Source of the DNA: Oscillospiraceae bacterium
Lineage (GTDB): Bacteria > Bacillota > Clostridia > Oscillospirales > Ruminococcaceae
Assembly (NCBI GenBank): GCA_902798695.1
Contig: CADBXK010000001.1
Location: 124,001 to 188,000, forward strand
Direction: 5' to 3'
DNA: 64,000 nt
A program made the position numbers and the translations under genes. Positions within the stretch are counted from its first letter, which is position 1, and each line of letters starts with the position of its first letter. Under the pieces are notes generated by a model. It ran no database searches. It had not been told where the DNA came from and saw nothing but the letters and a program-made list of their open reading frames with translations. Positions 46,244 through 55,488 of this stretch are shown here, in pieces.

Positions 46244-46837
46244 TCATTTCAACACTTTTAAAATTCGTTTTTCAGTTAACATTGAATCTACTGGTATATC
46301 GTATTGATTCTTATCAACCGATTCAATTAAATCAGCTTCATAACAAAAACCTACAGTTCTACATTTATACTTTTTTAAAAATCTATCATAGTAGCCTTTG
46401 CCATATCCTACTCTGTGTCCACTAAAATCAAAAGCAAGACCCGGAACAATACACAACAAATTCGCTAATGTATCAATATCACACAATTCACATATGTCTA
46501 CATCAGGTTCTAATATTGAAAAATACCCCACATGTAAATCATTAATTGAATTTATAAAATAAAATTCCAAAGAAAAATCATCACTGATCGAAACAGGAAC
46601 AGCAACTTTCTTTCCAACACTTAAAGAATATTCTATTATTTCTCTAGTGTCAACTTCTATTTCACTAGAAACATATGTTAAAATTACATCCGATTTCAAA
46701 AACAAATCCGATAGTATAAAATTTTGAAAAATCTTAAAATCCTTAGCTAATTTGTCATTTTTATTCATTGATTTGCGACTACTTTTATGTTTTGATCTTA
46801 ATGCAAATTTAGAATCTGAACAATTTAAAATACCCAT
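46244..46837 (-). CDS. 5-formyltetrahydrofolate cyclo-ligase
   Basis: A 197-residue enzyme that returns 5-formyl-THF to 5,10-methenyl-THF using ATP. The C-terminal signature RVGYGKGYYDRFL and the PGLAFDFSGHR segment are typical. The N-terminus is weakly conserved, with RSKHKSSRKSM taking the place of the usual LR..R..L pattern. Its 5' end overlaps the DJ-1 gene by 13 bases, so it is translationally coupled. With ThyX nearby, which uses methylene-THF as carbon donor, the neighbourhood has a folate theme. Confidence 0.92.
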   Translation of the reverse strand: MGILNCSDSKFALRSKHKSSRKSMNKNDKLAKDFKIFQNFILSDLFLKSDVILTYVSSEIEVDTREIIEYSLSVGKKVAVPVSISDDFSLEFYFINSINDLHVGYFSILEPDVDICELCDIDTLANLLCIVPGLAFDFSGHRVGYGKGYYDRFLKKYKCRTVGFCYEADLIESVDKNQYDIPVDSMLTEKRILKVLK

Positions 46838-47367
46838 TTCACTTGTTGTGCAATTTCATCTGATTTTTCTCTACCAGCTAAATATTGAATGATTTCAAAA
46901 GAAAATTGTTGAGCTGTTCCTGGTCCTCTAGATGTTATAATATTACCATCAACAGCAACAGGTTCAAATGAAATTTTTGCTCCTTTCAAATGTTTTTCAA
47001 AGCCAGGAAAACAACACGCTTTTTTATCTTTTAACAACCCTAATTCACCCAATATAGATGGTGCTGCACATATCGCAGCAATACTGCTGTTAATATATGC
47101 ATTTTTTAAGGATTCAATTACTTTATTATTCGATTTTAAATTTTGAGTTCCCTGCAATCCTCCAGGTAATATCAACATGTCATTAACTCGATTCGGATTA
47201 AATTCACTTATTTCCATATCAGCTTCCATAACGAGTCCGTGAGCTCCTTTAATTTGCTTTCCATTAATTCCAACAGAACACACTTCGATATTACAACGTC
47301 TAATATAATCAATAGGAGTTATTGCTTCAACTTCTTCGAATCCATCAGCTAAAAATAAATAAACCAT
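46825..47367 (-). CDS. DJ-1/PfpI family protein (YajL-like)
   Basis: A 180-residue class I glutamine-amidotransferase-like protein. The DJ-1 features are the conserved glutamate in DGFEEVEAITPID and the nucleophilic cysteine in AAICAAPSILGELGLL. Members act as deglycases, chaperones or oxidative-stress proteins; the exact activity is unsettled. It sits one base after the tmk stop and overlaps the cyclo-ligase gene. It is cytoplasmic, with no signal peptide. Confidence 0.92.
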   Translation of the reverse strand: MVYLFLADGFEEVEAITPIDYIRRCNIEVCSVGINGKQIKGAHGLVMEADMEISEFNPNRVNDMLILPGGLQGTQNLKSNNKVIESLKNAYINSSIAAICAAPSILGELGLLKDKKACCFPGFEKHLKGAKISFEPVAVDGNIITSRGPGTAQQFSFEIIQYLAGREKSDEIAQQVKWVF

Positions 47368-47368
47368 A

Positions 47369-48028
47369 TTAATTTACCTCATCAATTAATCTTAAAATTT
47401 CTTTTGATATTTGTTCTATTGACATTATTTGCGATCCATTATCACACCGAATAACATTCCAGTTTAAAAGTTTAGCAGCATATAAAGCAGCCTCTCTACA
47501 ATTTAATAAATAATTTATGTTTTTTTCATGTATGTCTTTTTTATCTATATTGTTATAACGATCATTTATTAAGTCTTGAGATATAATCGGATCGACATCA
47601 AGATATATTAATTTATTTTCTTTTGGTAATCCTAATTTATCAAACTCGTAATCATATAACCAATTCAAAAAAACATCCCATTCATTCTTAGGTAATTTTA
47701 CCATCTGATGAATTGCATTTGAACTTACATATCTATCTGAAATTATAGTTTTATTGGCTAAATAGTCATATTTCCAATTGATTTCATATTGTATATAATG
47801 ATCACAAGCATAAAAACTAGTAGTAGCATATGCATTGACACTAAATGGATCTTTGGATATTTCTCCATTTAAATATAACTTAACCAAATCAGAAGACCTA
47901 CTATAATAATTTGGATATTCTATATGTCTTACTAATTCACCTTGAGATTTAAGTGTATCAGTTAAAATTTTTGTTTGAGTCGCCTTTCCACTACCATCTA
48001 AACCATCAATAACTATTAATTTACCCAT
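47369..48028 (-). CDS. tmk: Thymidylate kinase
   Basis: A 219-residue P-loop kinase that phosphorylates dTMP to dTDP. The P-loop is DGLDGSGKATQ (about residues 8-18), the DR motif is IISDRYVSSNAIHQ, and a C-terminal lid region includes NDRYNNIDKKDIHE. Alanine replaces the usual serine/threonine after the P-loop lysine, a variation I associate with a second clostridial Tmk-like group. It starts five bases after thyX, which strongly supports dTMP as substrate. Confidence 0.9.
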   Translation of the reverse strand: MGKLIVIDGLDGSGKATQTKILTDTLKSQGELVRHIEYPNYYSRSSDLVKLYLNGEISKDPFSVNAYATTSFYACDHYIQYEINWKYDYLANKTIISDRYVSSNAIHQMVKLPKNEWDVFLNWLYDYEFDKLGLPKENKLIYLDVDPIISQDLINDRYNNIDKKDIHEKNINYLLNCREAALYAAKLLNWNVIRCDNGSQIMSIEQISKEILRLIDEVN

Positions 48029-48033
48029 ATATT

Positions 48034-48807
48034 TTACCTTTTTTGTAATTTAATATTTGCAATTTTCTCTCTAACTTTATTTGCCTCTTTGCAAGACATT
48101 TTTCCTTCAGAACATTTTCCATTAACGCAAGGAGGTCCTGCATTTTTAAATAATGAAGGAGAAACTTCACTAACCAAAGCTAACATCCTACAAGCAAGCT
48201 CATTTATTTCCCACTGTGCTCTATTACAACATCTTAGTCTAAAAAAATTCATTAAACTTCGAGCATTTAGTGTCATTATCATTTTAGTAGTACATGCATT
48301 AGGCAATACAAACCTAGCATCTTCAATACTTTTCTTTTCTGCTTGCCTATCTGCTAAATTATCTTCTACGCCAGCGTCAATTAAGTTTTTCTTATGTTTT
48401 TTCTTCAAAATGTTAGTAATCTTATTATAGTATTCTAAATCCTTTTTCATAGCTTCCAAAAATAAATTTTTCAATTCCAAATCTTTTTCAATTTCTGGAG
48501 GAACAACAAACTGAAAATTATCCTCATTTACATATCTTTGACTTTGAACGCTGAATGAAGCCATTCTGTGCCTAGTTATTTGTGCTAACAACGACCTAGA
48601 AACACCTTCAATACCAAAAGTAAAAAAAGCGTGCTCCATAGGACTTTCATGACCTATTTCAGACAACATGTCCACAAATTTACTAGCACTATCATCATCC
48701 ATTTTTTTGGAAACATCATCAATGCTAGAAGCGCTATAGCACAACTTTGCAGCACATGCCACGGTTTGCTCTGGGTAACTAGAATAATTAATAAGCTTAA
48801 CTTTCAT
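48034..48807 (-). CDS. thyX: Flavin-dependent thymidylate synthase
   Basis: A 257-residue FAD enzyme that methylates dUMP to dTMP with methylene-THF and NADPH. The ThyX motif RHRMASFSVQSQRY is at residues 79-92, preceded by the conserved HESPMEHAFFTF. The C-terminal part adds a cysteine-containing extension (CVNGKCSEGKMSCKE). Using ThyX makes the cell independent of DHFR recycling at this step. It heads a tight thyX-tmk-DJ1-cyclo-ligase-mltG run. Confidence 0.95.
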   Translation of the reverse strand: MKVKLINYSSYPEQTVACAAKLCYSASSIDDVSKKMDDDSASKFVDMLSEIGHESPMEHAFFTFGIEGVSRSLLAQITRHRMASFSVQSQRYVNEDNFQFVVPPEIEKDLELKNLFLEAMKKDLEYYNKITNILKKKHKKNLIDAGVEDNLADRQAEKKSIEDARFVLPNACTTKMIMTLNARSLMNFFRLRCCNRAQWEINELACRMLALVSEVSPSLFKNAGPPCVNGKCSEGKMSCKEANKVREKIANIKLQKR

Positions 48808-48844
48808 AAAATTTTAACCTACCCTCATTAGTAATATTTTAATT

Positions 48845-49105
48845 TTATTTACATGTTTTCTGATCTAAAGCTTGTTGTAAAGCAATAGCTAATTGATCCG
48901 GACAAGATGTTCCTTTTCTTCCGCATTGAATTCCCTTTAATTTAGATATTACTTCGTCTACAGTCAATCCACGAACCATAGTCGCCACTCCCTTTGTGTT
49001 CCCATCACATCCACCTTCGAACTTAACATTTACTATTTTATTTCCATCAAGTTTCAAAAATATTTTTCGACTACAAACACCTTTTGTATTATATGTGTAT
49101 TCCAT
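48845..49105 (-). CDS. TSCPD domain protein (TIGR03905 family)
   Basis: An 86-residue protein with conserved cysteines (GVCSRKIFLKLD, GGCDGNTKG, GIQCGRKGTSCPDQLA). The TSCPD domain also occurs at the C-terminus of vitamin B12-dependent ribonucleotide reductases, where its cysteines are thought to aid reduction; the stand-alone form has no established function. Its place just upstream of thyX is compatible with deoxynucleotide or redox chemistry, which is inference. GGAG-like GGGAGAAAAG precedes the ATG. Confidence 0.88.
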   Translation of the reverse strand: MEYTYNTKGVCSRKIFLKLDGNKIVNVKFEGGCDGNTKGVATMVRGLTVDEVISKLKGIQCGRKGTSCPDQLAIALQQALDQKTCK

Positions 49106-49123
49106 TTCTTTTCTCCCAATATA

Positions 49124-49942
49124 TTAATTAATTAACATTTTTATGTATTTATCTGGCGTATAAAATTGACCAATATATCTTGGATTTGCATTATATAATC
49201 CATGAAAATCCGATCCACCTGTAGCAATTAAATTGTGTAATTTCACCTTGCTGTAAAGATATTCTATATCTTCTTTTAAACTGCTAGGATGCCAAACTTC
49301 AACTCCATCTATCATATTTTCATGAATTAATTCATCTAGCAAATCAAAACTATCATAAAATCTAGGATGAGCTAATATTATTTTTCCGTTAGCCTTTTTC
49401 GCATTACGTATAGTTTCTCTCACGTCAAGATAATTAACCTTTATATAACAACAGCCTGTATCCTTTGAAAAAATATGAGAGTATAAATTACCATATATAC
49501 TAGTTGAATATCCTGATTGCATTAAAGCGTGCATTATATGTTGTTTATATATACACCCATTACTTGAGGCATATTTCTTAATTAAATCTGGAATGATATT
49601 ATATTTTTGCGAAATAATATCAACCATTTTATGTCCAGCAGAAATCCTACTATCTGTAACATAACTACAAATTGATTTTAAAATGGCAGTATTTTCCGCA
49701 GCATAACATAAAATATGCACTTTACGATTACGTTTAAAATCCATGCAAGACAATTCAATACCCGGTATAATATTAATGTTATATTCACGAGAAATTATAT
49801 TTAAACTATCCCACGAATCTAAACAATCATGATCTGTAATAGATATGTGTTTTAAAGAAGATTTACTAGCAATGTATGCTATTTGCTCAATATCTAACGA
49901 TCCATCAGAATACCTACTATGTAAATGCAAATCACCATTCAT
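49124..49942 (-). CDS. PHP-domain phosphoesterase
   Basis: About 272 residues. Metal-binding PHP motifs are present: DLHLHSRYSDGS at the N-terminus, ISITDHDCLDSW, and GSDFHG near the C-terminus. The order resembles RNase AM / 3',5'-nucleotide bisphosphate phosphatase-type proteins (YciV-like), but the substrate is not certain. I chose ATG at 49942, which follows GAGAGG by about 10 bases; a GTG eight codons upstream at 49966 is less well placed. It lies 18 bases before the TSCPD gene. Confidence 0.88.
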   Translation of the reverse strand: MNGDLHLHSRYSDGSLDIEQIAYIASKSSLKHISITDHDCLDSWDSLNIISREYNINIIPGIELSCMDFKRNRKVHILCYAAENTAILKSICSYVTDSRISAGHKMVDIISQKYNIIPDLIKKYASSNGCIYKQHIMHALMQSGYSTSIYGNLYSHIFSKDTGCCYIKVNYLDVRETIRNAKKANGKIILAHPRFYDSFDLLDELIHENMIDGVEVWHPSSLKEDIEYLYSKVKLHNLIATGGSDFHGLYNANPRYIGQFYTPDKYIKMLIN

Positions 49943-50058
49943 CACTGTATATCCTCTCTCTTTCACACTCCATATTATTAAAAAATCAAGCTATTATAGG
50001 TTTATTATTACAAATTATTTATAAAAAGTCAAATAATAATACAGATTAAAAAACAAAA

Positions 50059-50685
50059 CTATCCTAAAAATCTAGCAAACAAAAAAGTACACATCGTATC
50101 CACAACGGCAGATACTAATTGAAAAATGGTAAGAGCCGAAAAGCGCTTTAAATATAAATTTAATTCCCCTTGCATATTTTGATCAAATTTTTGTGGAAAC
50201 AATGTTCTTAAATTCTTATTAGAAAAGCGTATGCTTTCTTTACTTCCAAGTAACAATGTAATTGTAGATATAATCGTAGTTGGAGCTATTAATATAAGGC
50301 AAAAAATTATACCACTAATTCCCTTAGATGAATATAAATATGCTGTAGAAAGACCTATTCCCATTCCTTGAAACATCGGTATAAAAAATGCAATGGGTTG
50401 TCCTATAGAAAAAAAGCCTACCAAGAACAAAATTACTACCAATATCATGGACGAAAAAAATGAAGATGCAAAAGTAATAAATATAGATTGTTCTATTCTT
50501 TTATTTATAAATTTCTGCATTATTGAACCAAGTTGATTTACCGCTTCGTCTCTATTTAAACCTATCAACATAGCTCCATATATCATACCTATCATAAAAA
50601 TCACAAATAAAATTTTAATTAAACTAATATTTTTAATATAAACAGATAAAAATGCTTTTCTCTTTAAATTCAATATATTTAGCAT
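50059..50685 (-). CDS. spoIIM: Stage II sporulation protein M family membrane protein
   Basis: About 208 residues with five or so hydrophobic helices. The GMIYGAMLIGLNRDE segment after the first helix and FFSIGQPIAFFIPMFQGMGIG fit SpoIIM. In Bacillus, SpoIIM works with SpoIID and SpoIIP to drive membrane migration during engulfment. I prefer ATG at 50685, about 10 bases after GAAGGA, over the in-frame ATG at 50715. A related DUF95 membrane protein without sporulation role is possible, but this length and motif favour SpoIIM. Confidence 0.88.
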   Translation of the reverse strand: MLNILNLKRKAFLSVYIKNISLIKILFVIFMIGMIYGAMLIGLNRDEAVNQLGSIMQKFINKRIEQSIFITFASSFFSSMILVVILFLVGFFSIGQPIAFFIPMFQGMGIGLSTAYLYSSKGISGIIFCLILIAPTTIISTITLLLGSKESIRFSNKNLRTLFPQKFDQNMQGELNLYLKRFSALTIFQLVSAVVDTMCTFLFARFLG

Positions 50686-50767
50686 AAAAAACACATCCTT
50701 CATATTTGATATCATTAATTAATAAATATCTATGTTGGACGTGCTATCATTATTCATTATTTAATTT

Positions 50768-51562
50768 TTATTTTGAAAGCTCTAACGCTCTTTTAAATGT
50801 TTGCTCGCATGTTTTTTCCACAACTTCAACAAAATGATTAGCCTCTAAAACAGACAATCCTGCCAAAGTTGTTCCACCAGGAGAACTAACATCTTTTATA
50901 AGTTGATCTGGATCTTTTCCAGAATGTAGCAACATTTCTGCGCTGCCCTCTAAAGATGCACAAAACAAATTTAAAGCAGATTCCTCATCAATTCCTTTTT
51001 CTTTAGCAAAATTCAAAAAGCCTCTAGCAAACATATATATATATGCTGGTGATGAACCATTTATTGCTATTATCTCATTCATTTTTTCTATTGGAATTAC
51101 AAATGTTTTACCGCTTATTGAAAACAACTTTTTAACAAAATTAAATGCATCATCATCTACTGTTGTTCCCCTAGCAATAGCAGTAGAACCTTTTCCAATA
51201 AGTAGTGGTGTATTCGGCATAACCTGAACAAATCTTGGCAAAAAGCCTAAAGTGTTTGATATATATTTTTCAGTTATTCCAGCCGCAATAGAAATAAGAA
51301 CATGGTTCTCAGTTAATACTGGCTTTATATTTTCTAAAACTTCAGGAAAATTTTGTGGCTTAATTGATAAAACAATATACTCACATTTTTTTATCAATTC
51401 CTCTATAGATGAACAAATAACAACTCCCATTTTATTAAAAACATCATAATTGTTTTTGTTAATATCATAGCCCATTATTCTCATACAAATTTTGTTCGAA
51501 TAAACTCCAGATATAATTGCCTTGGCCATATTGCCTGTTCCGATAAATCCAACTGTATTCAA
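50768..51562 (-). CDS. proC: Pyrroline-5-carboxylate reductase
   Basis: A 264-residue enzyme that makes proline from pyrroline-5-carboxylate with NAD(P)H. The Rossmann motif VGFIGTGNMAKAI opens the protein; VMPNTPLLIGKGSTA and the C-terminal SPGGTTLAGLSVLE are diagnostic. It starts at TTG 51562, eight bases after AGGAGG. It lies between the SCIFF maturase and spoIIM on the same strand. proA and proB are not in the window. Confidence 0.95.
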   Translation of the reverse strand: MNTVGFIGTGNMAKAIISGVYSNKICMRIMGYDINKNNYDVFNKMGVVICSSIEELIKKCEYIVLSIKPQNFPEVLENIKPVLTENHVLISIAAGITEKYISNTLGFLPRFVQVMPNTPLLIGKGSTAIARGTTVDDDAFNFVKKLFSISGKTFVIPIEKMNEIIAINGSSPAYIYMFARGFLNFAKEKGIDEESALNLFCASLEGSAEMLLHSGKDPDQLIKDVSSPGGTTLAGLSVLEANHFVEVVEKTCEQTFKRALELSK

Positions 51563-51583
51563 CTTTAAATCCTCCTAAAACAA

Positions 51584-52969
51584 TTACGCAAGAGCGGCTT
51601 TAATCATTATTGCACACTCAATACGTTTCTTTTCCATTTCACAACTAATTTCATATGGCTTCAAAATGTCGCCACCAGCATATTGATAGTTATTTGCATT
51701 ACATCCGCCACTACAATAAAACTTGGCCCAACAATCATTACACTTTTCTTTATCAAAAATTGTGGTTTTAGAAAATTTATTTTTAATATTCACGTCTAAA
51801 CTATTTTCATAAACATTTCCCATTTTCCACTCTTCCATACCAACAAATTGATGGCATGGATATATACAACCATCCGGAGAAATTGCAACATATTCATTAC
51901 CACAACCACAACCACGAAGCCTCTTTATAACGCAAGGACCCTGATTTAAGTCTATCATAAAATGGAAAAAATTTATTTTGCCATTATTTTTTTTCTTCTC
52001 AACTATTTTATTTGCCAGTAGTTCATATTCCTCACAAATTTTTGGTAAATCTTCCTCGGTTATAGCATACTCTTGCTTAGCATCACATACAACCGGCTCA
52101 ACTGAAATTTGATCAAATCCACAATCATTAATATGTAGAACATCATTTGAAAAATCTAAATTATGTTTAGTAAATGTACCTCTAACATAATAATCTTTCG
52201 TGCCACGGTTTTTAACCAATTTTAAAAATTTTGGAATAATTGAGTCATAGGAGCCATCTCCATTAACTCTTGGTCTCATTTTATCATTAACTTCCTTCCG
52301 TCCATCTAAAGACAAAACCACATTATCCATTTCTGAATTCAAATACTCAATTTTATCGTCAGTTAATAACACTCCGTTAGTAGTCATAGTAAATCTAAAA
52401 TTCTTATTAAACTTTTTTTCTTCAGTTCTAGCATATTCAACAGTTTTTTTAACTACATCAAAATTCATTAATGGTTCTCCGCCAAAAAAATCAACTTCTA
52501 AATTTCGTCTTTTGCCCGAATTTTTTATTAGAAAATCGATAGCTTTTTTAGCTGTTTCGATTGACATCAATTCTCTATTTCCACCAAAATCTCCTGTAGA
52601 TGCAAAACAATACTTACATCTCAAATTACAGTCATGTGCAACATGCAAACACATAGCTTTAATTGGAGCTTGTTCTGTTACATGTCTATATTTTTCATAT
52701 CCACTATCATTAGTAAATAACCGTTTATTTTCATATAACGAATATATTTCATTGTAACTATCTTGAATCTCTTCTACCGTATATTCTGAAAACTCTTTAA
52801 AAAAATTATCTGGGCAATTTTTACTCATAGGAAGGCTCATTTTATCTAACATATTAAATGTAAGATCATCTACGACGTAAACTCCCCCACTTTCAACATC
52901 TAAAACTATATTATAACCAGACATACTATATTTATGAATCATTTGAACATAGACAACAGACTGCTTCAA
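51584..52969 (-). CDS. scfB: SCIFF maturase, radical SAM/SPASM thioether-forming enzyme
   Basis: A 461-residue radical SAM enzyme expected to form Cys-Thr thioether links in the SCIFF peptide encoded 91 bases upstream. The SAM cluster motif CNLRCKYC has C114, C118 and C121. The N-terminal region (MSGYNIVLDVESGGVYVVDD) fits a peptide-recognition domain, and the C-terminal SPASM region carries many cysteines for auxiliary clusters (GPCVIKRLRGCGCG, PDGCIYPCHQF, CNDCWAKFYCSGGCNA). The start is unusual: TTG 52969 overlaps the stop of a 6-codon leader that has the good ribosome site. An ATG at residue 10 (52942) matches relatives' starts but has no ribosome site. Confidence 0.92.
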   Translation of the reverse strand: MKQSVVYVQMIHKYSMSGYNIVLDVESGGVYVVDDLTFNMLDKMSLPMSKNCPDNFFKEFSEYTVEEIQDSYNEIYSLYENKRLFTNDSGYEKYRHVTEQAPIKAMCLHVAHDCNLRCKYCFASTGDFGGNRELMSIETAKKAIDFLIKNSGKRRNLEVDFFGGEPLMNFDVVKKTVEYARTEEKKFNKNFRFTMTTNGVLLTDDKIEYLNSEMDNVVLSLDGRKEVNDKMRPRVNGDGSYDSIIPKFLKLVKNRGTKDYYVRGTFTKHNLDFSNDVLHINDCGFDQISVEPVVCDAKQEYAITEEDLPKICEEYELLANKIVEKKKNNGKINFFHFMIDLNQGPCVIKRLRGCGCGNEYVAISPDGCIYPCHQFVGMEEWKMGNVYENSLDVNIKNKFSKTTIFDKEKCNDCWAKFYCSGGCNANNYQYAGGDILKPYEISCEMEKKRIECAIMIKAALA

Positions 52970-52986
52970 TATGACAGCATGTCCAT
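52966..52986 (-). other. Six-codon leader frame overlapping the SCIFF maturase start
   Basis: A GAGGAGGG site (53003-53010 on the plus scale) is followed 9 bases later by an ATG that encodes MDMLSY and a TGA. The TTG start of the maturase overlaps that TGA by two bases. Ribosomes finishing the leader could restart at the TTG, so this may couple or limit maturase translation. Confidence 0.45.
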
Positions 52987-53010
52987 TATCCCAAACCCTC
53001 CTCAGTTATT

Positions 53011-53035
53011 AAAATTCCCGCCACTCAGACGGGAA
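53011..53035 (-). terminator. Hairpin between SCIFF peptide gene and maturase (attenuator-like)
   Basis: A 6-bp G/C-rich stem (53015-53020 with 53030-53035) with a 9-base loop is followed on the minus strand by TTTT. It could lower maturase expression relative to the abundant precursor peptide. Confidence 0.5.
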
Positions 53036-53060
53036 AACTAATAAATTTTTTAAATTAAAA

Positions 53061-53210
53061 TTAACGCTGCTCCTCATTTTCACATTTTTGATTTGCAACA
53101 GTACATGAAGTTTTACACGCAGATTGGCAAGATGTTTGACATTCACCACAACCACCTTTACAAGCTGTTTCTTTTAAATTAAGATCATTTAACAATTTAA
53201 TATGTTTCAT
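53061..53210 (-). CDS. scfA: SCIFF ranthipeptide precursor
   Basis: A 49-residue peptide with start MKHIKLLNDLNLKETACKGG and a cysteine-rich core CGECQTSC, CQSACKTSCTV ending NQKCENEEQR. This is the SCIFF (six cysteines in forty-five residues) family pattern; this copy has seven cysteines (17, 21, 24, 28, 32, 36, 43). C32 and T37 lie where a Cys-Thr thioether is reported in the clostridial relative. ATG at 53210 follows CGGGAG. The peptide is too small for most gene callers. It is universal in Clostridia, and its job is thought to be signalling; that is not settled. Confidence 0.95.
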   Translation of the reverse strand: MKHIKLLNDLNLKETACKGGCGECQTSCQSACKTSCTVANQKCENEEQR

Positions 53211-53262
53211 AAACCAACACTCCCGAATTAACACATTTTATAATACTTTTTACAACAAAGAA

Positions 53263-53291
53263 AGTATACCACAATTAAATATCAAATTCAA
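53263..53291 (-). promoter_or_regulatory. Predicted promoter for scfA-scfB
   Basis: On the minus strand TTGAAT (53286-53291) and TATACT (53263-53268) have a 17-base spacer, and TGG before the -10 gives an extended -10. It leaves a leader of about 45 bases before scfA. Confidence 0.6.
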
Positions 53292-53333
53292 GACAAAATT
53301 TGAAGCGCAGCATTTCTTTCTGCTTGTTAAAAG

Positions 53334-55412
53334 TTAAACTCTATATAATAAGTCTGTTACTGAAGGCATAGGCCACGTCTTTTTAGGAATGAACCTTTCA
53401 ATACTATCCACATGCTTTCTAAGAGCACGCATGTTTTTAAGAACACAATCACAATAATACTTAGCTTCTTCAAATGTATCTTTAAATTCGCTACATTCTA
53501 AAGATTTATTCAAATCATTTCTAGCAACAGTAATATTTTCAATAGCTTTTGAGAACATGTCAATGTTGTCTAACAAAGTAGTATTTTTTATATCACATTG
53601 TTTCATATTCAAGTATGTTGTACTTATTTTTTGACTATAATCTACAATAGCAGGCAAAATTTGTCTATCCACCATTTCAAGCATCGTATGTGCCTCTATA
53701 TTAAGTGTGTTACAATAAATTCCCAGCATTATTTCATATCTAGCGTTACACTCCGATCTTGAAAAAACACCAAAATGTTCAAATAAGTTTATGTTGTCTT
53801 CCTTAATAAATTCGCCAGCTGATTCAACCGTATTGCTTAAATTAGACAAACCTCTAGCTTGTGCTTCCTTTTTCCATTTTTCAGTATATCCATTACCATT
53901 AAAAATAACTTTGCCGTGTTTTTCTACAGTTTCGGATACTATTTTGAAAACTGATTTTTCCAAACTATTTTCACTATCTATAATGTCAGAAAAATATTCT
54001 AACGATTCAGCAACAATCAAATTTAAAACAGTTGTTGATAGAGAAATAGATGCAGAAGCCCCCAACATCCTAAATTCAAATTTATTTCCTGTAAATGCAA
54101 AAGGAGACGTTCTATTTCTATCACTATCATCCTTAGGCGGATTTGGTAAAGTATTTACTTTGGTTATTAAAACATCAGATGAATTTTCATCAAAAACACG
54201 ACGTCCTGATGCAATACTTTTTAATGTGTCAGTAAGATGTTCTCCCAAAAATATAGATATAATTGCAGGTGGAGCTTCTTGTGCACCCAATCTATTATCG
54301 TTTCCTGCAGAAGCAGCTGTCATTCTAAGAAGTCCAGCATGCATATCAACTCCACGAATTATTGCGCAAAGAAACACTAAAAATTGCATATGATCTTTTT
54401 CAGTTGTTCCAATATCTAATAAATTTTCTCCTTCATTAGTTGCCAAAGACCAGTTATTATGCTTACCAGAACCGTTAACATATGCGAATGGTTTTTCATG
54501 TAACAAACAAGCTAAACCTTTTCTCTTAGCAACTGTTCTCATCGTTTCCATAATAAGTTGGTTATGATCTGAGGCTAAGTTACAAGATTCAAACATAGGA
54601 GCCATTTCATGTTGAGCAGGAGCAACCTCATTATGTTTAGTTTTAGCTGCTATACCAAAAGACCACAACTCTTCATCTAAATCATACATATAATCAGAAA
54701 CTCTTATTCTTATACGACCACAATAATGATCATCCATTTCCTGACCCTTTGGAGGTTTAGTTCCAAACAATGTGCGACCGCATATCTTTAAATCTAAACG
54801 TTTTTCATAATTTTCTCTATCTATTAAGAAATATTCTTGTTCTGCTCCAACTGTTGGTGTCACACGAGTCGTAGTGTTATTCCCAAACGCTCTCAATATT
54901 CTAACAGCATGTTCCGATATAGCTTCCATAGATTTTAATAGAGGAGTTTTCGTATCTAAAGCTTCACCATTATAAGAACAAAAAGCTGTAGGTATATATA
55001 ATGTTTTTCCTTTAATAAACGCAGGAGAAGTACAGTCCCACATAGTATATCCTCTAGCTTCAAAGGTATTACGCAAGCCACCGTTAGGAAATGAAGACGC
55101 ATCCGGCTCTCCTTTGATTAACTCCTTACCTGAAAATTCTAACTTCAAATCCCCATTAATTGAATTAATAAAGCTCTCATGCTTACCTGCCGTTATCCCT
55201 GTCATTGGTTGAAACCAATGGGTATAGTGAGTAGCTCCATTTTTTATCGCCCAATCTTTCATAGCTGAAGCAACAATTGGTGCAATTTCCGGTTCAAGTG
55301 GAAGAGATAACTCTATAGATTTTTTTAAACTTTTATAAGTTCCAGAAGGTAAGTGATGTTTCATAACCTCATCATTAAATACTTTTGAACTAAAATTTTT
55401 CAATAAAAACAC
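53334..55412 (-). CDS. glnA: Glutamine synthetase, type III
   Basis: About 692 residues, the long GlnN/GSIII type. It makes glutamine from glutamate, ammonia and ATP. Catalytic segments include [39 protein letters not shown], and [17 protein letters not shown]. The N-terminal GSIII-specific region has [16 protein letters not shown]. Start choice: the open frame begins at TTG 55418, but GGGG is only three bases from it, so GTG at 55412 is better spaced. An AsnA-like gene lies directly upstream on the same strand. No GlnR box or glutamine riboswitch was recognised. Confidence 0.95.
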   Translation of the reverse strand: MFLLKNFSSKVFNDEVMKHHLPSGTYKSLKKSIELSLPLEPEIAPIVASAMKDWAIKNGATHYTHWFQPMTGITAGKHESFINSINGDLKLEFSGKELIKGEPDASSFPNGGLRNTFEARGYTMWDCTSPAFIKGKTLYIPTAFCSYNGEALDTKTPLLKSMEAISEHAVRILRAFGNNTTTRVTPTVGAEQEYFLIDRENYEKRLDLKICGRTLFGTKPPKGQEMDDHYCGRIRIRVSDYMYDLDEELWSFGIAAKTKHNEVAPAQHEMAPMFESCNLASDHNQLIMETMRTVAKRKGLACLLHEKPFAYVNGSGKHNNWSLATNEGENLLDIGTTEKDHMQFLVFLCAIIRGVDMHAGLLRMTAASAGNDNRLGAQEAPPAIISIFLGEHLTDTLKSIASGRRVFDENSSDVLITKVNTLPNPPKDDSDRNRTSPFAFTGNKFEFRMLGASASISLSTTVLNLIVAESLEYFSDIIDSENSLEKSVFKIVSETVEKHGKVIFNGNGYTEKWKKEAQARGLSNLSNTVESAGEFIKEDNINLFEHFGVFSRSECNARYEIMLGIYCNTLNIEAHTMLEMVDRQILPAIVDYSQKISTTYLNMKQCDIKNTTLLDNIDMFSKAIENITVARNDLNKSLECSEFKDTFEEAKYYCDCVLKNMRALRKHVDSIERFIPKKTWPMPSVTDLLYRV

Positions 55413-55488
55413 AAACAAAAACCCCTTTCAATCGAAAACAAAAACAAAATCGTATATTAATAAACTAACAAAAATTTCGTTAGAAAAT

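Noticed and set aside
53791..54393. Plus-strand frame of 200 codons inside glutamine synthetase
   Set aside because: Antisense shadow of a conserved enzyme, without a ribosome site or recognisable protein features.
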